Assembly: GCA_039024435.1 (NCBI GenBank)
Contig: JBCCQH010000004.1
Location: forward strand, 1 to 64,000
Direction: 5' to 3'
DNA: 64,000 nt
From: JBCCQH01 sp039024435
Lineage (GTDB): Bacteria; Bacteroidota; Bacteroidia; J057; JADKCL01
How positions within the stretch are numbered: position 1 is the first letter of the stretch; each line of letters begins with the position of its first letter. The notes below the pieces were generated by a model. It saw nothing but the letters and a program-made list of their open reading frames with translations, did not search any database and was not told the DNA's origin. The position numbers were made by a program, and so were the translations under genes. Shown piece by piece: positions 35,525 through 43,542 of this stretch.

Positions 35525-36124
35525 TTACTGGATGACCGCCCGAAACGGTCCCCGAATCACGTAATCACTGGGAACGTAATCTTCTTTGCTGTCCCATTCA
35601 CCAAAAGCATTGGGTTCGAGCAGACCGGTTCCCCGAAAATTGATGAATCCCCGGATTTCCTCCCCAATGGCAAATTTACGGCGGTTGAGCACCAGCAATT
35701 GATCGGTGGGGTAGACCAGATAGGCCTCATCAGATTCGGGATAGGCAAACGAGTAGACGGTATTGAAGCTTTGGTCGGTGACCATCAACTTCAATTCGTA
35801 AAAGGAGGAGGGAGCCTTGTCTGCAATGCGGATGAATAAGGTGTCACCGACGATCTGCGCCCGGCAAAGCTGCATGGACACTTTGCGGTTGACCTTGCAG
35901 TCCGCAAGAATGGGGTATTTTCCCGGTGGATAACCATAATTTTCCTCTTCACTGACATTCGGATTTGGGACAATGGTCAATGAATCGTTTACACCGTAAA
36001 GCGGATAATCGAGCTTTTCGAAAACGGAAAACGTTTTGGTTTTGGGATTGCCGGGTTGCGCGTATGTAGCCTGCATAAGGAACATTGCCAAAATGAAAAA
36101 TATCGTGGCGCGCAAGGTTGGCAT
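35525..36124 (-). CDS. Secreted protein of unknown function
   Basis: About 199 residues from the ATG at 36124, chosen because a signal peptide follows at once (MPTLRATIFFILAMFLMQATYAQ). The frame can be extended to 36265, but the added sequence has no export features. The mature part is beta-rich and polar (EKLDYPLYGVNDSLTIVPNPN, in outline; FYELKLMVTDQSFNTVYSFAYPE). There are two cysteines and no lipobox. I do not recognise the family. It lies 123 bases upstream of modB on the same strand, probably as a separate unit. Confidence 0.75.
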   Translation of the reverse strand: MPTLRATIFFILAMFLMQATYAQPGNPKTKTFSVFEKLDYPLYGVNDSLTIVPNPNVSEEENYGYPPGKYPILADCKVNRKVSMQLCRAQIVGDTLFIRIADKAPSSFYELKLMVTDQSFNTVYSFAYPESDEAYLVYPTDQLLVLNRRKFAIGEEIRGFINFRGTGLLEPNAFGEWDSKEDYVPSDYVIRGPFRAVIQ

Positions 36125-36397
36125 GGTGGATATAAACCGTTTGTGAGGCAATTTACGCTGATTTTGTTCCAAATCAAATTTGCACACGGCTTCTCCGACC
36201 GCATGATTTTTCCATTCCTGCGGGAGAGTACAGTGCAGAATTTGTTCGCGTCCCTGTGGGTTCACAGATAATTTTCAGTTCCCGTATACGCTCAACCCGG
36301 GCAAAAAATGGTGATCGTTCGTTTGTGTGCCCGGCACATCGATGCCTCAAGGTACACATTCGTGCGCAACAATGAAATCGACCCACTCGGTCGCAGT

Positions 36398-37291
36398 TCA
36401 AGCATCCATAAGGCTCCGCCACAGAAAAAAGGTGACGTAGCCTTCCCAGCCTTTCCAACCCTGTGCGAGATTCCGAATTGCATCTACCCTTGGTTTCTCT
36501 TTGCTTACGAGGAGGTGGCGCAGCGCGTTGTGCAATCCCACGTCAGTGATGGGAAATCCAGAGGGGTCGCCGAGGCACTTGAGCAGGACGTACTCAGCGC
36601 TCCAATCGCCGATTCCGCGCAGTGAAAGCAGTTTTTCCTTGCGCAAGGTCCGTTCGGGCAAGGCTTCAAGCTGAGGGCGGCTGAGTTTACCCAGGGCCAT
36701 CGTTTCGGCCAGGCGCAGCAGATAATCGATTTTTTGCCGGGAAAATTGGAAGGCGCGCAGCTCTTCGGGGCGGAGGCGAAGGGTGGCCTCCGGACTGGGA
36801 AAAAGGTAGAGGGAGTGGCCCTCTGCCCGGATCGGCGTCCCCACCGCCTCCACAAGCCGCGCTTTGAGCGTGTAGGCAAATGCCAGATTTATCTGCTGCC
36901 CGATGATGGTCCAGGCCAGTGCCTGGAACAAGTCCGGAATCCGCACCAGCCGCAGCCCCCGGTATGCGGTGTAGAGCGGCGACAAGAGCGGATCCCTCGC
37001 CAAAAGCGCCCCCAACGGTCGCAAATCTCGGTCCAGATCGAGGGTTTCCCGGATAAAGGCCCGGGCACCGGCCGGAAGGAGTGCACCGGAGAGAAGATCC
37101 CGGACCACAAGTTGCGTGGCGTCTGTCGCCCGCACTGCAAGCAGGTAGTGCCGGTCCGCCTCCGCGTAGGGGAGCAGGAGCACATCGTCCACGACCGCGT
37201 GCAGCACCTCGCGGTCACTGCGGTTAAGGAAGATCAGCGACTCACGGAAAGAATAGTCGCTCGGCAACGCGATGGATTGGGGGGAACTCAT
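36398..37291 (-). CDS. AlkA-type DNA-3-methyladenine glycosylase
   Basis: About 297 residues from the ATG at 37291, which overlaps the stop of the gene upstream as ATGA. The HhH-GPD core is clear: ALAWTIIGQQINLAFAYTLK, the helix-hairpin-helix LLSLRGIGDWSAEYVLLK and the catalytic aspartate in FPITDVGLHNAL. An N-terminal domain of AlkA type precedes it (YSFRESLIFLNRSDREV). It excises alkylated bases in base excision repair. The frame opens to 37372, but that lies inside the neighbour. Confidence 0.9.
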   Translation of the reverse strand: MSSPQSIALPSDYSFRESLIFLNRSDREVLHAVVDDVLLLPYAEADRHYLLAVRATDATQLVVRDLLSGALLPAGARAFIRETLDLDRDLRPLGALLARDPLLSPLYTAYRGLRLVRIPDLFQALAWTIIGQQINLAFAYTLKARLVEAVGTPIRAEGHSLYLFPSPEATLRLRPEELRAFQFSRQKIDYLLRLAETMALGKLSRPQLEALPERTLRKEKLLSLRGIGDWSAEYVLLKCLGDPSGFPITDVGLHNALRHLLVSKEKPRVDAIRNLAQGWKGWEGYVTFFLWRSLMDA

Positions 37292-38445
37292 GGGGGAGAA
37301 GCAGTGGGGGAAAAGGAAGCCGGTGCGCCCAGCAATTGGGCGTTGGCGGAAAAATGTTCGGCGGCGGCCCAATCTCCCGCTTGGGCGTAGAGCTGGGCGG
37401 CGAGTTGGTGGGGCAGCGGATTCAGCGGATCCAGTTCGAGCGCTTTTTTGAGGTCTTCGCCGGCCGGACCGGCCTGGTCAGTGAGAAAATGCGCCCAGGC
37501 CCGATTTGAGTAAGCAGCGGAAAATTCCGGATCTGAGCGGATGGCCCGGTCCAAATCCCGAAGTGCGGCGGCGGCATTGCCCCGCTTTAACCGCAGCCAG
37601 GCCCGCTGGTTGAGCGCCAAATGGAAACCAGGGGCCCGCCGCAGAACCGCATCCACCGTAGCCAGCGCTGCATCGGCATCCCCGGCCAGTGCTTGCAGGT
37701 AGCTCAGGATGACCAAGTCAGTGGGCTGAACCGGGCCGCGGTCCGCAAAATCTTGGTGCACCGCGATGGCGCGGACAAAATCCTGCTGGGAGAGGAGTGC
37801 GTAGATGGCATATTCGAACAGCTCCGGGTGGTGCTCTCCGGTTTGCAGCAGCGGCCGCAATTCCGCCAGGACCTTGCGGTAGTCATCCTTCACCCAATGC
37901 CAGAGCACGCGCTGAACCTGAGGGGCCTGCCCCCGGTGCCGCAACAGCAACCGCAGCCGTTCGCCATCCCCCATGACTAGGCCGTAGCCCGCCCAGGTCT
38001 GCGGATCCATCGTCGTCACCAAGGCCCGGATCAGGTGCAGCACACTCAAAGCAATAAAAATCGCCGCGATGAAGCGCATGATGCCCCAATCCCCCTGGGT
38101 AAGCAGCAGCGCCACCGCCCCACCGATCAGCGCCAGCAGCAGCATTGGGCCCGCCAGCAGAATCAGCATCTGCCGACCAAACGGGACCAGTGGTCCCGTC
38201 TGAAAATCAACTGAGGAGATCGGCAGCAACAAAATGCGGGCGTGAAAGTAGACCTGCAAACGCCGCGCGGACCAGAAAAAATGCGGTTGAGTGCGTCCGT
38301 AATTGCCCCCAAATGCCCGAACGAGATTTTGGGGCGCCAATAACCGCGCCAGCCCCACTTGCGCCAATCCGTACAGCACGGCAATCAGAGGCCGCATCAG
38401 CAGGAGACTCAAAAACAGGAAAATTAGCAATCCAGCCCGCGGCAT
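37288..38445 (-). CDS. Membrane protein with TPR repeats, M50-like membrane core
   Basis: A 385-residue protein. The N-terminal 150 residues hold about four hydrophobic segments. The pattern LLPISSVDFQTGPLVPFGRQMLILLAGPMLLLAL (shown here only in outline) resembles the RxxIxLAGP region of site-2 (M50) proteases, but no HExxH metal motif is present, so peptidase activity is unlikely. Residues about 190-370 form four or more TPR-like units (AIAVHQDFADRGPVQPTDLVI, ALRDLDRAIRSDPEFSAAYSNRAWAHF, in outline). The stop overlaps the glycosylase start by ATGA. The function is unknown. Confidence 0.75.
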   Translation of the reverse strand: MPRAGLLIFLFLSLLLMRPLIAVLYGLAQVGLARLLAPQNLVRAFGGNYGRTQPHFFWSARRLQVYFHARILLLPISSVDFQTGPLVPFGRQMLILLAGPMLLLALIGGAVALLLTQGDWGIMRFIAAIFIALSVLHLIRALVTTMDPQTWAGYGLVMGDGERLRLLLRHRGQAPQVQRVLWHWVKDDYRKVLAELRPLLQTGEHHPELFEYAIYALLSQQDFVRAIAVHQDFADRGPVQPTDLVILSYLQALAGDADAALATVDAVLRRAPGFHLALNQRAWLRLKRGNAAAALRDLDRAIRSDPEFSAAYSNRAWAHFLTDQAGPAGEDLKKALELDPLNPLPHQLAAQLYAQAGDWAAAEHFSANAQLLGAPASFSPTASPP

Positions 38446-38516
38446 TTCAGAAGAGGATTAAAATGATTTGGTGGAATCGGCTTCGCAAAATCGCAGGATA
38501 AAAGGTCAATGCCCAA

Positions 38517-40343
38517 TCAGGACAAGTGGAGATCACGCTTTTCTGCCCGGGCCTTCACGGCCGCTTCAATGGCGGCCAGATCTCCCCGCGGAATCGAGTT
38601 GATCAAGGTCTGGGTGTAGGTATTGGCCGGTTGGGCGTAAATGTCCTCGGCCGGTCCTATTTCCTCGATTTTACCTTTGTTCATGACGATCATGCGGTCA
38701 CTCATAAACTTTACCACCGAGAGGTCGTGCGAGATGAAAATGTAGGTCAGCCCGTATTCTTCCCGCAGTTCCAGGAGTAGATTCAGCACCTGGGCCTGCA
38801 CCGAAACGTCCAGCGCTGAGACGGATTCGTCACAGATGATGAAGCGGGGATTCACCGCAAGGGCCCGCGCGATGCAGATCCGTTGCCGCTGCCCCCCGGA
38901 AAATTCGTGGGGATAGCGGTGGAAGTGCTCTGGCTTCAGATTCACGCGGTGAAGCAGTTCGTGGACCCGGGCATTGCGCTCTTTGTCCGAGCCGTAGAGT
39001 TTGTGGACCTTCATGGGCTCCAGGATGGCATTGCCGACGGTGATTCGCGGATTCAGGGAAGAATAGGGGTCTTGGAAGATGATTTGGATGTCCTTGCGCA
39101 TCTCCCTAAGTTGCTTTTCGTTCATCGCGGTGATGTCCTTGCCTTCGAATCCGACCTTGCCCCCCGTCGGTTCCTGTAGGCGCAAGATGCTGCGGCCCAA
39201 GGTGGTTTTGCCGCACCCGGATTCTCCCACCAGTCCCAGGGTCTCGCCGGGGTAGACGGAGAAACTCACGTCATCGACCGCCTTGACGTGGTCTTTGACT
39301 TTGCCAAAGAAGGTTTTGTTTAGGGGAAACCAGGTCCGCAAGTTCTTTACCGTTAAGATGGGTTCCTGGGCCTGTAATTTTTCCAGGCGGGCGCGGTAAT
39401 CCTCCGTGGTGATCACCCGCGATTTGACCATGTCTTCTACGGAAGTGGTTTCGTCGAGATCCGCCTTGGGGGCATCGCTTTGCATAAAGTCAGCAATCGT
39501 GGGCAGGGTTTGCAGCCGCACGTCCATGCGCGGTCGACAGGCCAAGAGCCCTTTGGTATAAGGATGTTGGGGTGCCCGAAAGATGTCCATCACCGGTCCC
39601 TGTTCCACGATTTCGCCCTGGTACATGACCAAAACCCGATCCGCAATTTCAGCCACTACGCCCAGGTCATGGGTGATGAATATGATCGCCATCCCAAACT
39701 TTTCCTGGAGGCCTTGCATCAGTTGCAGAATGGTTTTTTGCACAGTGACGTCGAGCGCAGTGGTGGGCTCGTCTGCGATCAAAATCGAAGGATTGCAAGA
39801 CATCGCCATGGCGATCATGACCCGCTGCTTTTGGCCCCCCGAGATCTGGTGGGGGTAGGCGTTAAAGATCGACTCGGGACGGGGCAGATCGACCTGCCGG
39901 AACAATTCGATGGTGCGCGCTTTGGCGGCTTCCTTGTCGAGCTTTTCGTGCAATTGCAGCGCTTCCATGACCTGGGAACCACAGGTAAAAACTGGGTTGA
40001 GCGAGGTCATGGGCTCCTGAAAAATCATCGAAATTTCGTTTCCGCGAATGGCGCGCAGTTCCTGATTGGTGAGCTGAGTAAGATCGGTCCAGCCCTTGGT
40101 GGGGGAGTTAAAGCGAATTTCGCCGGCGCTGATCCGGCCCGGAGGTGAAGGAATAAGGTTCATGATCGACAGTGCACTGACCGATTTGCCACTGCCCGAT
40201 TCTCCAACGATGCCCAGGGTCTCACCCCGCGCCAGGTCAAATGTCGATCCTTTGACCGCGGTGACGGTGCGGTTTTCCGTTTTGAAAGTCGTAACGAGAT
40301 TGCGGACTTGCAACAGGACATTGGGATCAGTGGACTCCTTCAT
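38517..40343 (-). CDS. Oligopeptide-type ABC transporter ATPase, two fused ATPase domains
   Basis: A 608-residue fusion of two nucleotide-binding domains in the DppD-DppF (OppD-OppF) order. Domain 1 (about 8-265) has GESGSGKS and ISGGQKQRVMIAMAM; domain 2 (about 330-590) has GESGCGKT and FSGGQRQRICIARAL. Each is followed by a Walker B (LIADEPTTALD; IICDESVSALD). An oligopeptide-type C-terminal extension (HPYTKGLL) follows domain 1 and YTQTLINSIPRGD follows domain 2. The linker (about 280-325) is charged. Permeases and a binding protein are not adjacent, so the partners must lie elsewhere. Confidence 0.93.
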   Translation of the reverse strand: MKESTDPNVLLQVRNLVTTFKTENRTVTAVKGSTFDLARGETLGIVGESGSGKSVSALSIMNLIPSPPGRISAGEIRFNSPTKGWTDLTQLTNQELRAIRGNEISMIFQEPMTSLNPVFTCGSQVMEALQLHEKLDKEAAKARTIELFRQVDLPRPESIFNAYPHQISGGQKQRVMIAMAMSCNPSILIADEPTTALDVTVQKTILQLMQGLQEKFGMAIIFITHDLGVVAEIADRVLVMYQGEIVEQGPVMDIFRAPQHPYTKGLLACRPRMDVRLQTLPTIADFMQSDAPKADLDETTSVEDMVKSRVITTEDYRARLEKLQAQEPILTVKNLRTWFPLNKTFFGKVKDHVKAVDDVSFSVYPGETLGLVGESGCGKTTLGRSILRLQEPTGGKVGFEGKDITAMNEKQLREMRKDIQIIFQDPYSSLNPRITVGNAILEPMKVHKLYGSDKERNARVHELLHRVNLKPEHFHRYPHEFSGGQRQRICIARALAVNPRFIICDESVSALDVSVQAQVLNLLLELREEYGLTYIFISHDLSVVKFMSDRMIVMNKGKIEEIGPAEDIYAQPANTYTQTLINSIPRGDLAAIEAAVKARAEKRDLHLS

Positions 40344-40415
40344 GGTCTGAATTTAGAACATTTTGGGGAGTTTTGAGCGAAAAAGCCGGGACAACCGGGC
40401 GGATCGGGGGATACA

Positions 40416-40457
40416 AAAATCGCAGCGGGCCAATCATCTGGTGCCCGCTGCGATTTT
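40416..40457. terminator. Intrinsic terminator after the M43 protease gene
   Basis: Arms AAAATCGCAGCGGGC (40416-40430) and GCCCGCTGCGATTTT (40443-40457), exact inverted repeats with a 12-base loop. On the minus strand it follows the protease gene by 33 bases and precedes the ABC ATPase gene. Confidence 0.8.
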
Positions 40458-40489
40458 AATGGGGAATGGACCATGCCTTGCTTCGGCGA

Positions 40490-42640
40490 TCAATTGCCGC
40501 CGGCCTTCACTACCTTGAGGGTGATGGCGCTCTGTTCGCTCTGGCCCCGGAGGAGATAAATGCCGTTGGGCAGGGTGGCCACCAAGGATTCCGGAACCGC
40601 AAACGCATGGTTACCGGGTGCGAGGCGTTGGGTATTTTCCCGCAACAGTTCTCGTCCGGCGATGTCGTAGAGCGAAAAGGTCATCGCTGTCTTTTCTTGC
40701 AGCGTGTAATTGACCTCAAGCTGGTCACGGAAAGGATTGGGCAGGGCATCCATGGACCAGTTCAAGCCCGCCGAGGGGTCCGTAGTGCTCACGATTCCGC
40801 TCAGATTGATGTTGTCAATGTAGAGCGACTGCCCGTTGTAGCCGCGGTTTTCGAAGCGCACCTTGACGCCATCGGAACCGAGATAGCTGGTCAGATCGAG
40901 TGCGACATTGTCCCATTCGGAGGTATCCGTCGGCACAAAACGGCTGAAGAAATTGGTGCCCACGACGGTGCTGAGATCCGCCCCACCTTTGGTCCATTCC
41001 AGGTTCCAGGTTGCCCCGCAGTCGGGCGAAATGTAGACATTGAGGGTGTCGAGCTTGAAAGAGCCGCGCTGGTAGGAGTAGTCAAAGGTGAAATCCGCCG
41101 CCGAAAAGGTACTCAGGTCGATGATGCGGGTGCTCAACTCATCGGTGGTGCCGCCCGCCGGGAAGCTCCAGTTGTCCATGGTGATGCACTGGGTGCCGGT
41201 ATGGGCGGTAGTATCGGTAATCGTCCAGGTGCCGCCGCCGTCGGCATTGGCGATGGCCCAGTCGGAGGGCAGTACGGTTTCGAAGCCTTCGGCAACTGGG
41301 GGCGGCAAGGCGTCTACGACGGTAATGTAAGCGATTTCTGTCCGCGAATCATTGCCCGCGCCATTGAAAATGGTCAGCGAGACTTCGTACGCGCCGGGAT
41401 TGGCGTAGGTGACGGCGGGATTTTGTACCGTAGCGGTAGAAGGCGATCCCCCCTGGAACACCCAGGTCCAGCTCGCCGCCGGTCCGACCGAAAGGTCACT
41501 GAAATTTACCGTTTGCCCGGGGCAGATGAATACGTTGTCCGCCTGGAAACGCGCGACTGGGGTACAAGGAAGCGCCAACTCACACTGGCACCCGGTTTCG
41601 GCGAGGTTCTGCGGGGTGATGAGGCTGGCCCGGATACCAGTGAGGGCGTTTACCATGACGACTTTTTGGCCCTCGGTGAATGCTTCCATGCAGCTTTGGG
41701 GCGTATAGTCCATGTAAGCGGAGGTGAGGTCATCCTGATCGCCCAAGCCGCCCAGCGCAACCGGGCGGAAGGGATTGTTCGGCGAGGTGTCGTCTTCGTC
41801 GGTGGTGCAGGTATTGGCCCCGGTACATGCGCCGAACTGCTCGTCGTCCGGAGGGGTATCGCAGATGCCGTCGCCTTGGGTGAGGCAGTCATTGTTGGGG
41901 CAACCGCCGGACCAGGTGTGGGGCAAGCCCAGATAGTGGCCCATCTCGTGGGTGGTCACTTTGATGCCGTCCACGTTGCCGATCATGTAGCTGGATTCAA
42001 CCACGATGCCGTCGACGTTGCTGCCGTGGGAGCTGGGGAAATAGGCGTAGCCGGCAACTCCCCCCTGGATATTGGCAACGGTGTAAATATTGACGTAGCG
42101 GGTCGGATCCCAGCGGCTCATATTCTTGAGGGTGAGGTCGTCGTTGTCCTTGTTGAAGGTGCTGGAAAGGGGATCGTCGACCCGAACCACCCCGGTAGAT
42201 GGATTGCCGTTGGGATCGCGCTCGGCCAGACAAAATTCGATGCCCACATCCACGCCAACGGCAGGGTTGAAGTTGGCCCCGTTGGCGAATGATTCATTCA
42301 GGAGATCGACTCCCGCCTGGACATCGGCATCGCTGATCAATCCGGCATTGCCGTTGTGGATCACGTGGACCACCAGGGGTACGCGGTACACCGCGGTGGC
42401 TTGGAGACGCGCGAGTTGGTTATTGGGGTTGGTGACGTCCCGGGCCGCCCGCGATTCCTGGAGCCAGGCGGTATGGCGGCGGCGCAGTTCGGGCACAGCT
42501 TGAAAAAGGGCCTCTTGCATCGCATCTGAGGCACAGTAGTGGTGACCGACCGGTTCAGCAGCAGTAGTGGATGGTTGAGCAAATGAAAAATTGGCAAGGA
42601 AAATAAACAGCAGAAAAAGAGAGCGTTGGAGGTGCTTCAT
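40490..42640 (-). CDS. Secreted M43-type zinc metalloprotease with PKD and T9SS domains
   Basis: A 716-residue exported protein with a signal peptide (MKHLQRSLFLLFIFLANFSFA). The pappalysin/M43 signature HEMGHYLGLPH gives zinc ligands H231, H235, H241 and E232 as catalytic base; the cysteine-rich region after it (CPNNDCLTQGDGICDTPPDD in outline) and the Met-turn-like SAYMDYTPQSC fit the family. A PKD domain (about 360-445, ASWTWVFQGGSPSTATVQNP), a MAM-like beta-sandwich (about 455-620), and a T9SS tail (LPNPFRDQLEVNYTL...) follow. It probably degrades extracellular protein; the substrate is unknown. Confidence 0.9.
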   Translation of the reverse strand: MKHLQRSLFLLFIFLANFSFAQPSTTAAEPVGHHYCASDAMQEALFQAVPELRRRHTAWLQESRAARDVTNPNNQLARLQATAVYRVPLVVHVIHNGNAGLISDADVQAGVDLLNESFANGANFNPAVGVDVGIEFCLAERDPNGNPSTGVVRVDDPLSSTFNKDNDDLTLKNMSRWDPTRYVNIYTVANIQGGVAGYAYFPSSHGSNVDGIVVESSYMIGNVDGIKVTTHEMGHYLGLPHTWSGGCPNNDCLTQGDGICDTPPDDEQFGACTGANTCTTDEDDTSPNNPFRPVALGGLGDQDDLTSAYMDYTPQSCMEAFTEGQKVVMVNALTGIRASLITPQNLAETGCQCELALPCTPVARFQADNVFICPGQTVNFSDLSVGPAASWTWVFQGGSPSTATVQNPAVTYANPGAYEVSLTIFNGAGNDSRTEIAYITVVDALPPPVAEGFETVLPSDWAIANADGGGTWTITDTTAHTGTQCITMDNWSFPAGGTTDELSTRIIDLSTFSAADFTFDYSYQRGSFKLDTLNVYISPDCGATWNLEWTKGGADLSTVVGTNFFSRFVPTDTSEWDNVALDLTSYLGSDGVKVRFENRGYNGQSLYIDNINLSGIVSTTDPSAGLNWSMDALPNPFRDQLEVNYTLQEKTAMTFSLYDIAGRELLRENTQRLAPGNHAFAVPESLVATLPNGIYLLRGQSEQSAITLKVVKAGGN

Positions 42641-42821
42641 AATTGCGAGTTAGAAATTTTTCTGACCAATTACCGTCCTGCGTCGGCAATTGGTAAATTT
42701 TTCCGGATGGACGGGAGGCTGTCTCCCCGGAATGGTTCCGGCCGGGTCACGCATCGGTGCAACGTAAAGCAGGGCAATGATCGGGTGGGTCAGGGTACTC
42801 GGCAAACCAGTGCCGATCAAC

Positions 42822-43361
42822 TCAATATTCGGGGCGGTCGATGATTTCGCGGAGGATGACCGCATTGCGGATGCCTTTTTTTCCGCGCATCAACTTGGCC
42901 ATGGGGTGGGTTTTGGCCCGTCGCATTTCGCGTCGCCCCTTAAGTTTGTCGGTGTTCGGATCGAAGTAGTCGTGGGTGTAGTGCCGGATGGAGCGGCCTT
43001 CGGCCCGGGCCTGTTCAAATTCCACGATGAGTCGATCTTCGGAAAAATGATTGGCTTCCGAGGCATCGTGCTCCAAGTCCGATTCAGGGTGACGTTGCTC
43101 CACGAATGGATCGTAGGTCATCGTCTGCGGGGTCGGTGGGGGAGGGCTTGATTGGGTTTCGGGGCGCCCCTCGATCTCATCCCGCAAAATGTCAAATACA
43201 CTGCGCCGACCGCCCGCTTTGGGTGCCGGATCGGCGGTTTGGGGACGTTTGGCATCCGGGCGGTTTACCGGCCGGTTGTCCTTCGCATTTTTTCCAATGG
43301 TGCGCAGTACGTAAAAAATCACGTAAACGACGACCAGGATGATATACAAGTAATTGTCCAA
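42822..43361 (-). CDS. Hypothetical single-pass membrane protein
   Basis: A 179-residue protein with one N-terminal membrane helix (YLYIILVVVYVIFYVL) followed by a charged, disordered-looking stretch (Pro- and Asp-rich, residues 25-110) and a basic C-terminus (LKGRREMRRAKTHPMAKLMRGKKGIRN in outline). No domain is recognised. The topology suggests the tail faces the cytoplasm. It is separate from the protease gene (181 bases) and divergent from smc, across a repeat-rich spacer. Confidence 0.7.
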   Translation of the reverse strand: MDNYLYIILVVVYVIFYVLRTIGKNAKDNRPVNRPDAKRPQTADPAPKAGGRRSVFDILRDEIEGRPETQSSPPPPTPQTMTYDPFVEQRHPESDLEHDASEANHFSEDRLIVEFEQARAEGRSIRHYTHDYFDPNTDKLKGRREMRRAKTHPMAKLMRGKKGIRNAVILREIIDRPEY

Positions 43362-43383
43362 GGGATATAAAAGTACTAAGAAT

Positions 43384-43521
43384 TTTCAATTTCCAATTCT
43401 CAATTTCCGATTTCCATTGGGGCGCGTTCGGAACGCACCCAATGAAAATCGGAATTCAGACAATTGGAAATTCAGCGAAGCGCCAATTGGAAATTGGAAA
43501 TCGAGCAATTGGAAATTAATT
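43384..43521. repeat. Clustered A+T-rich hairpin repeats upstream of smc
   Basis: A long hairpin (arms TTCCGATTTCCATTGGG 43405-43421 and CCCAATGAAAATCGGAA 43438-43454, with an inner GCGTTC-G-GAACGC palindrome) is followed by several CAATTGGAAATT words (43460-43520). It fills the spacer between two divergent genes, so any smc promoter must overlap it. Similar elements occur at 3.3 and 8.6 kb. Confidence 0.6.
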
Positions 43522-43542
43522 TAGAGATCGATACGGAATTCA

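Noticed and set aside
40466..42292. A 608-codon plus-strand open frame opposite the M43 protease gene
   Set aside because: Long antisense frames are common in this G+C-rich sequence; the minus-strand protease with HEMGHYLGLPH and T9SS tail explains the region.
43384..43521. CRISPR array
   Set aside because: The repeated words are short, irregularly spaced and form hairpins; there are no uniform spacers or cas genes.
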